From the NCBI GenBank assembly GCA_039935015.1, contig JBDTLC010000152.1:1-16198 (forward strand): a DNA stretch of 16,198 nt. Direction: 5' to 3'. Each line of letters starts with the position of its first letter. Position 1 is the first letter of the stretch. Position numbers and translations under genes: made by a program. The stretch comes from Paralcaligenes sp039935015. GTDB taxonomy: Bacteria; Pseudomonadota; Gammaproteobacteria; Burkholderiales; Burkholderiaceae_B. The notes beneath the pieces are model-generated. The model had not been told where the DNA came from, ran no database searches, and saw nothing but the letters and a program-made list of their open reading frames with translations. This document shows, piece after piece, positions 1 to 9,044 of this stretch.

Positions 1-960
1 GAAGTCCGCGTCCCCAAAGACGGCGAACGCTATTTTGCGCTGGTCAAGGTCGACAAGGTCAACGGCATGCAGCCCGAGGCCATCAAGCACCGCATCATGT
101 TTGAGAATCTGACACCGCTGCATCCGAACCAGCCCATGATTCTGGAACGCGACATGAAGGGCGAGGAAAACGTTACGGGTCGTATTCTCGATATTTTCGC
201 GCCTATAGGCAAAGGCCAACGGGCGCTTATCGTATCAAGCCCGAAGTCGGGTAAAACCGTTATTACCCAGCATATTGCGCACGCCATTGCGGCCAATTAT
301 CCCGAAGCCGTGCTGATCGTACTGCTGGTCGATGAACGCCCCGAAGAAGTCACTGACATGCAGCGCACAGTGCGTGGTGAAGTTGTGGCTTCCACTTTCG
401 ACGAACCCGCCACACGCCATGTACAGGTCGCCGAGATGGTGATCGAAAAAGCAAAGCGGCTGGTCGAACTGAAAAAAGACGTGGTTATTGTGCTCGACTC
501 CATTACGCGGCTGGCGCGCGCCTACAACACCGTTGTGCCCGCCTCGGGCAAGGTGCTTACGGGTGGCGTAGATGCCAATGCATTGCAGCGCCCCAAACGC
601 TTTTTCGGAGCGGCACGCAATATCGAAGAGGGTGGGTCGCTCACGATCATTGGTACGGCGCTGGTCGAGACTGGCAGCCGCATGGACGAAGTCATCTATG
701 AAGAGTTCAAAGGCACGGGCAACTCCGAACTGCACCTAGAGCGCCGTCTGGCCGAGAAACGCGTCTACCCTGCCATCAATTTGAACAAATCGGGCACCCG
801 TCGCGAAGAACTCTTGATCAAGCCCGAGCTTCTGCAAAAAATCTGGGTGCTGCGCAAGTTTATCCACGACATGGACGAAGTCGAAGCGATGGAGTTCATT
901 CTCGACAAAATTCGCGCCACCAAAAACAATGCCGAATTCTTCGACATGATGAAAAAATAG
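1..960 (+). CDS. rho: Transcription termination factor Rho (5' partial)
   Basis: Rho is a hexameric RNA-dependent ATPase/helicase that loads on untranslated nascent RNA and stops RNA polymerase. The reading frame is open from base 1, so the gene enters from outside the window; 319 residues are present against about 419 in E. coli Rho. What is missing is the N-terminal helical part and most of the primary RNA-binding fold. The visible part starts at the EVRVPKDGERYFAL segment and holds the whole ATPase core: Walker A SPKSGKT at bases 238-258, DERPEEVTDMQR, the Walker B strand VVIVLDSITRLARAYN, the secondary-site Q-loop VLTGGVDANAL and the R-loop NKSGTRREE. It ends with the typical FFDMMKK tail and TAG. 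No strong intrinsic terminator follows. The sequence is almost continuously alignable by eye with E. coli Rho, so the call is very secure. No anomaly was seen. Confidence 0.98.
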   Translation, partial: EVRVPKDGERYFALVKVDKVNGMQPEAIKHRIMFENLTPLHPNQPMILERDMKGEENVTGRILDIFAPIGKGQRALIVSSPKSGKTVITQHIAHAIAANYPEAVLIVLLVDERPEEVTDMQRTVRGEVVASTFDEPATRHVQVAEMVIEKAKRLVELKKDVVIVLDSITRLARAYNTVVPASGKVLTGGVDANALQRPKRFFGAARNIEEGGSLTIIGTALVETGSRMDEVIYEEFKGTGNSELHLERRLAEKRVYPAINLNKSGTRREELLIKPELLQKIWVLRKFIHDMDEVEAMEFILDKIRATKNNAEFFDMMKK

Positions 961-1014
961 TCACGCAAACGTGGGCTATTCTCGTTCCTGGGATACTTGC
1001 CTGCGAAGCGCGCG

Positions 1015-1060
1015 GCGAATTCGCGTCTGCCATTTTCTGTCAATGCAACGACTGGCAGAC
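1015..1060. repeat. Inverted repeats in the rho-gdhA intergenic leader
   Basis: The 159-bp gap between rho and gdhA holds a perfect 10-bp palindrome GCGAATTCGC (1015-1024). Directly next to it are perfect 8-bp inverted arms, GTCTGCCA (1025-1032) and TGGCAGAC (1053-1060), separated by 20 bp. No T-run follows on either strand, so an intrinsic terminator is unlikely. It could be an operator or a leader hairpin for gdhA, or chance. No convincing sigma-70 promoter was recognised in this gap. Confidence 0.4.
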
Positions 1061-1119
1061 ACTCTTCCTACCTAGCCGAGCAGGTTGCACCTCGGTACGC
1101 ACCTGTAGAGCGCGCTCAG

Positions 1120-2460
1120 ATGAACCTACCCACGCTGAATCATTTCCTGGATCAAATTAAAGTACGCGATCCCCATCAGCCCGAATTCATGCAGGCCGTA
1201 AAAGAAGTGATGAACAGCCTGTGGCCCTTCATTGAACAGCACCCACGTTACGCCCAGCAAGGCCTGCTATACCGTCTAATTGAGCCCGAACGCGTAATCC
1301 AATTTCGCATCTCCTGGGTCGACGACCACGGTCAGGTGCAAACTAACCGGGGCTTTCGCGTCCAGCACAGTTCGGCCATCGGACCATTCAAGGGTGGCAT
1401 GCGCTTTCATCCGTCGGTGAATTTGTCCATACTCAAATTTCTGGCCTTCGAGCAGACTTTCAAAAACGCCCTTACGACGCTACCCATGGGAGGCGGTAAA
1501 GGCGGCTCTGATTTCGACCCAAAAGGCAAATCCGACGGCGAAGTCATGCGTTTTTGCCAGGCTCTCATCACGGAACTCTATCGACATCTGGGCCCCGACA
1601 CGGACGTCCCGGCGGGCGATATCGGTGTGGGCGGCCGTGAAATCGGCTTCATGGCGGGGATGATGAAAAAGCTGTCTAATTCTACCGCCTGCGTATTTAC
1701 CGGCAAGGGAATCATATTGGGCGGTAGCCTTATCCGCCCCGAAGCCACTGGCTACGGCACCGTCTATTTCGCCGAAGAAATGCTCAAACGCTCAGGCCAA
1801 TCTATCGCTGGCCTGAGCGTATCGGTATCGGGGTCAGGCAATGTCGCTCAATACGCCATCGAGAAATGCATACAGTTGGGCGCCAAAGTCGTTACCGTGT
1901 CAGATTCGCACGGGACGGCCGTCGACCCAACCGGCTTTAATGCCGAAAAGCTGGCAGCCTTGATCGAGGTCAAGAACGAGAAACGCGGACGCGTGCAAAC
2001 CTACGCCGAATTGTTCAAATTAAGGTACGAAGCAGGCAAACGTCCCTGGCATGTGCCGGTCGACGTAGCACTACCTTGTGCCACCCAAAACGAACTGGAG
2101 CTTGAAGACGCGTGCACGCTTATCAGGAATGGTGTGCGCTGCGTCGCGGAGGGCGCCAACATGCCTACAAACCAGGAGGCCGCCGCCGCATTCATCGACG
2201 CCAAGGTTTTGTATGCACCCGGCAAAGCCAGCAATGCCGGCGGCGTTGCCGTGTCAGGTCTGGAGATGACCCAGAACGCCGAACGTCTGCACTGGACGCG
2301 CGAAGAGGTGGACAACAAACTACATGCCATCATGCGTCATATCCACGAAGACTGTGTCGTCCATGGCACCCACGGCGCCCACGTGAACTATTTGCACGGT
2401 GCGAACATTGCCGGCTTCGTCAAAGTGGCGGACGCCATGCTGCACCAAGGCATAACCTGA
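1120..2460 (+). CDS. gdhA: NADP-type glutamate dehydrogenase
   Basis: GdhA catalyses reductive amination of 2-oxoglutarate with ammonia to L-glutamate in the cytoplasm, the high-ammonium assimilation route. The ATG at 1120 gives 446 residues, against 447 for E. coli GdhA, and the N-terminus (LNHFLDQIKVRDPHQPEF) aligns with E. coli from its first residues. A weak purine stretch AGAG (1107-1110) lies 9 bases upstream. Substrate-binding KGGMRFHPSVNLS starts at residue 91, the catalytic lysine is K127 in PMGGGKGGSDFDPKGK, the catalytic aspartate is D167 in PAGDIGVGGRE, and the Rossmann motif GSGNVAQ starts at residue 238. The C-terminal ANIAGFVKVADAML is also typical. NADP specificity is inferred from close similarity to the E. 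coli enzyme. The frame stays open upstream to a TTG at 997, but that extension resembles nothing in the family. The gene converges on yhdP with 16 bp between stop codons. Confidence 0.97.
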   Translation: MNLPTLNHFLDQIKVRDPHQPEFMQAVKEVMNSLWPFIEQHPRYAQQGLLYRLIEPERVIQFRISWVDDHGQVQTNRGFRVQHSSAIGPFKGGMRFHPSVNLSILKFLAFEQTFKNALTTLPMGGGKGGSDFDPKGKSDGEVMRFCQALITELYRHLGPDTDVPAGDIGVGGREIGFMAGMMKKLSNSTACVFTGKGIILGGSLIRPEATGYGTVYFAEEMLKRSGQSIAGLSVSVSGSGNVAQYAIEKCIQLGAKVVTVSDSHGTAVDPTGFNAEKLAALIEVKNEKRGRVQTYAELFKLRYEAGKRPWHVPVDVALPCATQNELELEDACTLIRNGVRCVAEGANMPTNQEAAAAFIDAKVLYAPGKASNAGGVAVSGLEMTQNAERLHWTREEVDNKLHAIMRHIHEDCVVHGTHGAHVNYLHGANIAGFVKVADAMLHQGIT

Positions 2461-2476
2461 CTCCTCCACGCTGAAT

Positions 2477-5400
2477 CTAGTGGCTGGGCCCTGCTGGGGC
2501 CTTTTCCACAACGTGGCTTATCTCTTTGATTTTTGGATCGTTCCAATTGCCATTAATTTGATACTGCACAGTCATCGCCCGGGCTAGCGGTGTCTTCAAT
2601 ATCCACTGGGTCAGAAACGCCCCAAGCCCAATGATCGGATTAATGGCAATGCCCGCAGCAAGGGCCGCGCCGCTGACATCCAGGTTGGGCACCACAACCG
2701 CCTGTAAATCCAGCAGTTCGTCATTCAGATTGACATCACCTCCCAAAACTATCGTACCGGCCGGTCCAATGACACGATAGTTCTGCGTATTCATGACGCC
2801 GCGTTTGATCTGCACCGATCCGCGCAAGTTATCGTACGGAAACCCATTCTTCGTCCAGGCAGCAGGGTTCGCATTAAAGGTCGCCAGACGTTGCACCGAT
2901 TGAAGCGAAAGCAGCTCAAGCAAGCGCGCCGAACGAGAATTGAGATTACTGAACCGGCCGTTTTGCAAAGTGAAATCCATATGCCCACTTAAATCAGATA
3001 CTTTGTATTTCCAGGGCAGGTTATGCCAATCGAATTGACCTTTTATCGAACCTTTTCCGCCTAACATTACATTCTTATAGCCTATCTGATCCATATAGGC
3101 TCCCATGTTCTCGGTGGTCAGTTCGGCGTCCAGCGTCAAGCCTCTATCGGGCCCCTTCAAACGCCAAACGCCGCTGCCGCTTAACTGCGTAGAAGCGCCC
3201 GTCAAGTGCAACGTGTTGAGCTTCCATATCGTGCCGCGCGACTCATTCAAACCCACCAAAGATAATTGCCCGAGTTCATGACCGTAAAGGCTGAACCGAC
3301 GTACATCCAGATTGACGGCAGGAGCATCGTCATAAGCGTTTGCAGCAGTTTCGCTATCCGGAGCATCGGGGAAGTCCGTCTCGGCATCCGTGCTGCCACC
3401 CGCGCGACCCAGGGCCAAGCGATCGAATTTAGCATCCACCCGGCCAGTCACCCGGCCAGACGCTTCATGCCAGAACAAGGTGCCCGCAGTTTGCGAAGAA
3501 CTGATATCGACGCGCCATTGCATCGGCGCTGGCCGCTCGGCCGTAACCGTTGCGAGATCCATGTCGAGCCCGCGAAAGCGCACTGCTTTGGCCTGCAAGC
3601 GCAACTGGTGCATATCAGGAAAAAGCGGCCGCTCGCGGCGAGTCGCACCGGACAAGGGGGTGGAAAATTCGTCGACCACCCGGCTCCACATATCCATGTC
3701 TACGCGAGGGCTCTCTACATCAATATTCAAGCCCTCGGGCACCATCGTCAGTGCCCGATTTACTGCGACCGTGCCTGCATAAAAATAGGGCGATTTCTTG
3801 CTTTCTTTGCGGTGCTGGAACTGTGCAGCAATGCTTCGCCCAAGCTTGATGTTCAAGGTGCTGGCCGGGCTGCCCTTGGCGTTATGACGCCAGTCCATAT
3901 GTAAAGGGAGCGACTGGGCCGCGGGCTTGCCTAGGGGCTCGGGAAAATCCAGAGCAACACCCTCGAGCGTGCTATCGAGTGAAAGGTCCAGCGCACCTTT
4001 GCTCGGCCGCAAGAGTTGCGCCCGGTAAGGGATACGACCACGCAACCTTTCCATCCCAACCAGGCCCACATACTGCGCCAACGCCTTGGAAGTGGCCTGC
4101 CCCTGGATTTTCAAACCCTTTTGCGCCCCGCCGATTCCCCCGGCAATCTCGACCGGCCCACCCAGGAATTCAGCCTTCACAGCGTCCGTTTTGATATCAA
4201 CGTCGGTAAAGTTCAGCACTCCAGTTACCTGTTTGAAAGGCGGCATCTCGGGCATCAGAGCAACCGTCCCACCGCCAAACTGGATGGACCCTTGCACCGT
4301 CGTGTCGTGGCTATTTTGCAGGGGAATCGTTAAAGCCAGAGGCACCTGCCACGTATCGTCAGCCCGAGCTTCGTCAAAATCGCCGTTCAACAAGCCACCC
4401 AGCGGCGAATGGTGCAACAGCGCCAGATAGGCCGCGGCGGGCGCCGTCGTATCGCCTTGAATGCTTAGCACCGAATGGTGCTCAATATCGGGAATACGCG
4501 CTGTCAGGCCGCTTAGGGAGATCACCTGACCGGCGGCGACTTGCATGACCGCTTGGTCAGCGGTCAACTGCAAATCGGCTCTGTGCAAGCGTACCGACCC
4601 ATTCATCCGAGACAGGCGAGGCCACCCCAACGTGTTTTTATCCGTTGGCAAGTAGTCGATAATTCCGTCGACATAACGTCCGCGGACATCAAACTCACCC
4701 CGATCTGGCTGCTCGTTGAACGGGAAAAACTCCAGATCACCTTTCAACAGCAACTGGGCATCATGAATCTGGCCATGCAGCAGACCTTTGTCCATCCACT
4801 CGCGTGCGTCTAGGTTGACGCTCTTGGGCAGGTAATCATCAATAGCGGCGATCGCGGCGCGTTTGAACGTACCGTGGATGTCTGCCAGCCCCGCCTCGCC
4901 CGTTCCACCCTGCTGCCAGCTCCCTTGCAGCCGGGCGTCCATATCATTGTTGACCAAACCCACCTGCCCAAGTACCGCACGCATTGCACCGCTGTCGAGT
5001 CGGGCAATCGAGCCCTGCGCCGCGATGCTCGCGAAATCAAGGGAGGACTCGAAAAGCGCTTTTGCCTGAATACCCAGATCCTGCGTTTGGAGACGAAATT
5101 CAATGGCTGGCGCAGCTTTTACTAGAGCGGTGGGCGCAGCAGCTCCCGAATGAGGAGGCGGCGCAGTCGCTACCGCCGTCGGGTCTGGCGGTGAAAAGAT
5201 CCGATCAACCCCGGGCCATGGACCGGCCAGGTAAAGCCTGGCGCGAGTCGCATGCACGTCTGCATCAGCCCCCAACCTCCAGTGTCCATTTTTTACTGTC
5301 ACGTCAGAGGTGAACCGATCTAGGCTACCATGCTCAATGCCCAGCCAGGCCTGCGCCGAGACTTCACCAGACTGTAGATCCTGCGGCAAATCCACCCACG

Positions 5401-6148
5401 GCTTCCAGCCCAGCGGCAACATTTTGCCTACTGCGACATAGACCTGCCCGCTCCAAGGCATATTGGGGACGCCAGCGCGTACACCGTGCTGCAGATCACC
5501 ACGAATATCCAGAGACTGGCCCAAGGATTCTGGCGGGGCCGCCACAAGAGAAAACTGATGCTGCGACGCCTGATTGTGAATTTTAAGGGTGACGTGCCGC
5601 AGAACCAAAGGCGGCGCCTCGCGCGACTCATCGATCCAGCGCAACGTCGAATCTTGCAATACCACCTGGCTCTGGGTGGTTAGCCATCGAAGCGCCGCAC
5701 CGTCCGCATCTGGCTCCTGGCCGTTTGGCTGATCGAGCGAAAAGAAATACCCCAGCACCTGCAGTCGTTGCCGTGCATCGCGACGCACGCTCAGGTCAAG
5801 GCCGCGCGCCTCGATCATCACGAATTGCAGCGACCCGCGCAATAGGCTGCGCCAGCTTAATTCGGCACTTATCTGCGGCAGACGCAGCATATGCTGTTGG
5901 CGCTTATCAACGAAATCGACATCCTGCAACTGCAACGTCGGGTTCAGGCCCGACCAATCGGCGCTCACATGACCCAGGGAGACCTGCACATCGAGGGCCT
6001 GCGACAATTGCTCGGTGATATACGGGCGCCACTGATCAATATGGGGCAAAACCCAGTAACGAAAGCCCAAGATGGCCACAGCAGCTGCAAAATAAGCCAC
6101 CATCGCCACCCGACCTAGAAAACGAACAACACTTGAAATTTGACGCAC
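2477..6148 (-). CDS. yhdP: YhdP family AsmA-like inner-membrane protein
   Basis: YhdP belongs to the AsmA-like bridge proteins (with TamB and YdbH in E. coli) that carry phospholipids from inner to outer membrane. The protein has 1223 residues (E. coli about 1266). A hydrophobic anchor lies at residues 13-34, followed by the family's WVLPHIDQWRPYI and SADWSGLNPTLQLQDV segments, then a long beta-rich periplasmic body. The C-terminal AsmA-like part contains FSNLNSRSARLLELLSLQSV and ends with the family pattern VVVPNLDVSGAALAAGIAINPIIGLGAFLTQWIL. An Ala/Pro-rich stretch (residues about 317-348) and an acidic stretch (about 917-945) look like flexible linkers. The start is a GTG at 6146-6148 with no good ribosome-binding site; it gives the usual short cytoplasmic N-terminus, though a later start before the anchor is possible. 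It is divergent from glnE and convergent with gdhA. The nitrilase/tldD genes often found near yhdP are absent downstream. Confidence 0.94.
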   Translation of the reverse strand: MRQISSVVRFLGRVAMVAYFAAAVAILGFRYWVLPHIDQWRPYITEQLSQALDVQVSLGHVSADWSGLNPTLQLQDVDFVDKRQQHMLRLPQISAELSWRSLLRGSLQFVMIEARGLDLSVRRDARQRLQVLGYFFSLDQPNGQEPDADGAALRWLTTQSQVVLQDSTLRWIDESREAPPLVLRHVTLKIHNQASQHQFSLVAAPPESLGQSLDIRGDLQHGVRAGVPNMPWSGQVYVAVGKMLPLGWKPWVDLPQDLQSGEVSAQAWLGIEHGSLDRFTSDVTVKNGHWRLGADADVHATRARLYLAGPWPGVDRIFSPPDPTAVATAPPPHSGAAAPTALVKAAPAIEFRLQTQDLGIQAKALFESSLDFASIAAQGSIARLDSGAMRAVLGQVGLVNNDMDARLQGSWQQGGTGEAGLADIHGTFKRAAIAAIDDYLPKSVNLDAREWMDKGLLHGQIHDAQLLLKGDLEFFPFNEQPDRGEFDVRGRYVDGIIDYLPTDKNTLGWPRLSRMNGSVRLHRADLQLTADQAVMQVAAGQVISLSGLTARIPDIEHHSVLSIQGDTTAPAAAYLALLHHSPLGGLLNGDFDEARADDTWQVPLALTIPLQNSHDTTVQGSIQFGGGTVALMPEMPPFKQVTGVLNFTDVDIKTDAVKAEFLGGPVEIAGGIGGAQKGLKIQGQATSKALAQYVGLVGMERLRGRIPYRAQLLRPSKGALDLSLDSTLEGVALDFPEPLGKPAAQSLPLHMDWRHNAKGSPASTLNIKLGRSIAAQFQHRKESKKSPYFYAGTVAVNRALTMVPEGLNIDVESPRVDMDMWSRVVDEFSTPLSGATRRERPLFPDMHQLRLQAKAVRFRGLDMDLATVTAERPAPMQWRVDISSSQTAGTLFWHEASGRVTGRVDAKFDRLALGRAGGSTDAETDFPDAPDSETAANAYDDAPAVNLDVRRFSLYGHELGQLSLVGLNESRGTIWKLNTLHLTGASTQLSGSGVWRLKGPDRGLTLDAELTTENMGAYMDQIGYKNVMLGGKGSIKGQFDWHNLPWKYKVSDLSGHMDFTLQNGRFSNLNSRSARLLELLSLQSVQRLATFNANPAAWTKNGFPYDNLRGSVQIKRGVMNTQNYRVIGPAGTIVLGGDVNLNDELLDLQAVVVPNLDVSGAALAAGIAINPIIGLGAFLTQWILKTPLARAMTVQYQINGNWNDPKIKEISHVVEKAPAGPSH
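2487..2505 (+). terminator. Intrinsic terminator of gdhA, inside the yhdP 3' end
   Basis: GGCCC (2487-2491) and GGGCC (2497-2501) form a 5-bp GC stem with loop TGCTG, followed by TTTT (2502-2505). It sits 26 bases after the gdhA stop. The same bases code for the last residues of the convergent YhdP protein. No T-run follows on the minus strand, so it should act on gdhA only. The stem is short, hence moderate confidence. Confidence 0.65.
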
Positions 6149-6239
6149 GGAATGAAATTAGCCAGAACTAGACGATTTGCGGTATCTTCCCAGCCTTATA
6201 CCTTAATTTAAGTTTACCGTCCTCAATAATTGTAAAGTA
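6149..6239. promoter_or_regulatory. Divergent yhdP/glnE promoter region
   Basis: This 91-bp AT-rich gap lies between two divergent starts, so promoters for both genes are expected in or near it. It holds an 11-base near-palindrome, CTTAA-T-TTAAG (6202-6212), and TATAC/TATAAG-like steps near 6197-6202. I could not pick a -35/-10 pair with good spacing on either strand, so exact promoters are not called. Confidence 0.35.
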
Positions 6240-9002
6240 ATGTCCAATTCCCAACTACTCGAATCTGCCTTGCGTTGGTCCGGGGCCTTGCGCCGCAAAG
6301 CCGACGCAAATGCCAAATTTGAACAATGGCTGGGCGAAGCTGCGACACGTCCCGTCACACCCGTCGTCATTGACACCTGGTTCGCCGAGCTTGCCAACGG
6401 CAGTGCAGCCCTCCCCTTGGGCGAAGTGCGCCGTACTCTACGCCAACTGCGTGAACGAGTTTTCTACACATTGATGGTGCGCGATATCAACGGTGCAGCC
6501 CCACTTGGCGAAGTCGTGGGGGCGATGACGGCGCTGGCCGATTTGGCGGTTGCGCAAGCTTACCAATGCATCGCCTTAGAACTGGCCGGCACTTACGGCA
6601 TCCCCATCGACCCCGACAGCGGCCTGCCGCAAGAGATGCTAATTATAGGTATGGGCAAATTGGGCGGTAGCGAGTTGAACGTTTCATCGGATATCGACTT
6701 GGTCATGCTCTACGGCGAAGAGGGCGAAACAACAGGCCGGCGAAAAATCAGCCATCATGAGTTCTATGCCAAGCTGACCCAGCGCATGATGCCAGTCCTG
6801 TCCGACGCCGATGCCTATGGCCAGGTGTTTCGCACCGACTTGCGCCTGCGCCCTGACGGCGATTCGGGCCCGCTGGCCTGGAGCCTGGACGCACTTGAAA
6901 ATTATCTGGTCAGCCAGGGACGTGAATGGGAGCGCTACGCCTGGCTGAAAGGCCGCGTCATCGCCTGTCAGGCTTTTGCCGGCAGCAATCGGGCACCGCA
7001 ACTGGCCCAATTCGACGCTTTGCAGACGCCTTTCGTCTATCGTAAATATTTCGATTTTGATGCGCTTGCGGCGTTGCGTTCACTACGCGAACGCATCCGC
7101 CAAGACTGGCAACGTCGAGCGCTAGCGCAAAACGGCATCGAAGCCACTCACAATATCAAGCTGGGCGACGGCGGCATACGCGAGATAGAATTTGTCGTGC
7201 AGCTCACCCAGCTAATTAGAGGCGGCCGCGTGCCGTCGCTGCGCCAGCGCGGCCTGATTGCAGCGCTGCATCGACAAAAGGAGGCTGGGATCATCGCCCC
7301 CGATAACGCCGCGCAACTCGAGGCGGCTTATATTTTCTTGCGCCGCATCGAGCACCTGCTGCAATATCGCGAAGACCAGCAAACGCACTTGCTGCCCAGT
7401 GACCCGGTGCTGCGCGCCGGCCTGGCGCAGGCGATGGGTATGCAGGCAGACAAATTCGAAGCCACGCTCGCTGCTCACCGAACCTTCGTCACGCAACTAT
7501 TTCGCAATGCATTCAGAATGGCCGGGGTAGGCGAAGATGACCAACACACCGGCAAACCAACAACCCCTAACTGTGCCGATCTCGAACAACACATACGGGA
7601 ACAATTGGGCGCACAGGCCGATACGCTCAATGAGCGGGCCCAATCGCTCCTTGACAGCCACCGCATACGCAACTTGCCGCACACAAGCCGGCTGCGCGTC
7701 GAAACCCTACTGCCCAACGCCATCAGTGCCGCGGCTAAAACCCATCACCCCGAACAAACCGCCACGCGCCTGTTCGAACTGATCGAACACATTGCCCAGC
7801 GCAGCGCCTATCTGGCGCTGCTGGCCGAATACCCAGAAACTCTGGCGCGGGTGGCCCGGATAGTGGATGCGAGCCCCTGGGCGTCCCAATATCTTAGCCA
7901 ATATCCCTTGCTGCTCGATAGCCTCATTGAATGGCGTTCGCTACTCGCCCCACCCGATTTTGGGCAGCTCGCCCACCAATTGCATCTCGATCTGGATGCC
8001 TGTCTCCTGCCCAATCGCCGACCCGACATAGAGCAGCAGATGAATCTGATGCGTGACGTACAGCACCAAGTCAGCTTTCAACTCCTGGCCCAGGATCTGG
8101 AAGGCGTGCTCAGCGTTGAAAAGCTGGCCGACCAGCTCTCGGCCTTGGCCGATATGCTGTTGGCGGAAACCATTTTTCGGGCGTGGCCGCTGGTGCAACC
8201 CAAAGGTAGCGTCACCACCGACCTGCCTCAACCGAAGTTCGCCGTCATCGCCTACGGCAAGCTGGGCGGCAAAGAAATCGGCTATGCCTCGGACCTGGAT
8301 CTGGTTTTCGTGTACGACGACGCGCGCGACGACGCCATCGAAATCTACGCCAGGCTTGGCCGCCGAATTACTTCGTGGCTATCGACCATGACCTCATCGG
8401 GACGTCTTTATGAAATTGATTTGCGGCTACGCCCCGATGGTGATGCAGGCCTGCTGGCGGTGTCGCTTGAGGCGTTTACGCAATATCAGTTGAACCACGC
8501 CTGGGCCTGGGAACACCAGGCGTTGACTCGCGCACGCTACGCGGTAGGTGACGCATCCGTGGGCGAGCGATTCGAAGCGGTGCGCCGTAAGGTTCTACTC
8601 TTGAAACGCGATCCTCAGGTCCTCAAAGAGGAAGTGCGCACCATGCGCCGCAAAATCAGCGCAGGCCACCCCAACCATACAGACCAATTCGATCTGAAAC
8701 ACGATCGTGGCGGCATGGTGGACGTAGAATTCGTGACCCAATACCTAGTGCTCTGTCACGCCGGCAACTATCCGGCGCTGCGCGACAATTTGGGTAACAT
8801 CACATTATTGCGGCTGGCCTCCGAAGCAGGGTTGATCGACGTCGGCCTTGCCACCGGAGCGGCCAACGCCTATCGTCTGTTTCGCAAAATGCAGCATGCG
8901 CTGCGCCTGCAGGGAGCTGAAAAAGCCCGCATAGCGCCCGATCAACTGATATCCGAACGCCGGGTGGTGCAACAGCTTTGGGAAAAGGTTATTGGGGACT
9001 AA
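6240..9002 (+). CDS. glnE: Bifunctional glutamine synthetase adenylyltransferase/adenylyl-removing enzyme
   Basis: GlnE adenylylates glutamine synthetase to switch it off when nitrogen is plentiful and removes the AMP by phosphorolysis when nitrogen is scarce, under PII control. The protein has 920 residues (E. coli 946) and both nucleotidyltransferase halves are intact. The N-terminal adenylyl-removase has GMGKLGG (137-143), the metal-binding pair D151/D153 in SSDIDL, RTDLRLRPDGDSGPLAWS and GDGGIREIEF (309-318). The C-terminal transferase has AYGKLGG (671-677), D685/D687 in SDLDLVF, EIDLRLRPDGDAGLLAVS and DRGGMVDVEF (822-831). The ATG at 6240 is preceded only by a weak TAAAG; the N-terminus (ALRWSGALRRKADA) fits the family. 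A GlnB/GlnK gene is not in the window. queH follows on the same strand after 64 bases with no terminator seen between them, so they may be co-transcribed. Confidence 0.97.
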   Translation: MSNSQLLESALRWSGALRRKADANAKFEQWLGEAATRPVTPVVIDTWFAELANGSAALPLGEVRRTLRQLRERVFYTLMVRDINGAAPLGEVVGAMTALADLAVAQAYQCIALELAGTYGIPIDPDSGLPQEMLIIGMGKLGGSELNVSSDIDLVMLYGEEGETTGRRKISHHEFYAKLTQRMMPVLSDADAYGQVFRTDLRLRPDGDSGPLAWSLDALENYLVSQGREWERYAWLKGRVIACQAFAGSNRAPQLAQFDALQTPFVYRKYFDFDALAALRSLRERIRQDWQRRALAQNGIEATHNIKLGDGGIREIEFVVQLTQLIRGGRVPSLRQRGLIAALHRQKEAGIIAPDNAAQLEAAYIFLRRIEHLLQYREDQQTHLLPSDPVLRAGLAQAMGMQADKFEATLAAHRTFVTQLFRNAFRMAGVGEDDQHTGKPTTPNCADLEQHIREQLGAQADTLNERAQSLLDSHRIRNLPHTSRLRVETLLPNAISAAAKTHHPEQTATRLFELIEHIAQRSAYLALLAEYPETLARVARIVDASPWASQYLSQYPLLLDSLIEWRSLLAPPDFGQLAHQLHLDLDACLLPNRRPDIEQQMNLMRDVQHQVSFQLLAQDLEGVLSVEKLADQLSALADMLLAETIFRAWPLVQPKGSVTTDLPQPKFAVIAYGKLGGKEIGYASDLDLVFVYDDARDDAIEIYARLGRRITSWLSTMTSSGRLYEIDLRLRPDGDAGLLAVSLEAFTQYQLNHAWAWEHQALTRARYAVGDASVGERFEAVRRKVLLLKRDPQVLKEEVRTMRRKISAGHPNHTDQFDLKHDRGGMVDVEFVTQYLVLCHAGNYPALRDNLGNITLLRLASEAGLIDVGLATGAANAYRLFRKMQHALRLQGAEKARIAPDQLISERRVVQQLWEKVIGD

Positions 9003-9044
9003 AATAGCGCTACCCTATTTTATCGAACAGCCGTGCAGCGCTCA

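Noticed and set aside
962..973. Possible rho terminator CACG-CAAA-CGTG
   Set aside because: A 4-bp stem with no following T-run is too weak to call.
997..1119. A 41-residue N-terminal extension of GdhA from a TTG at 997
   Set aside because: The ATG at 1120 gives the family's usual length and its N-terminus aligns with E. coli GdhA; the extension resembles nothing and overlaps the inverted repeats.
3266..3904. 212-codon plus-strand open frame opposite yhdP, with smaller ones nearby
   Set aside because: Antisense to a well-supported gene, no recognisable motif, no ribosome-binding site of note.
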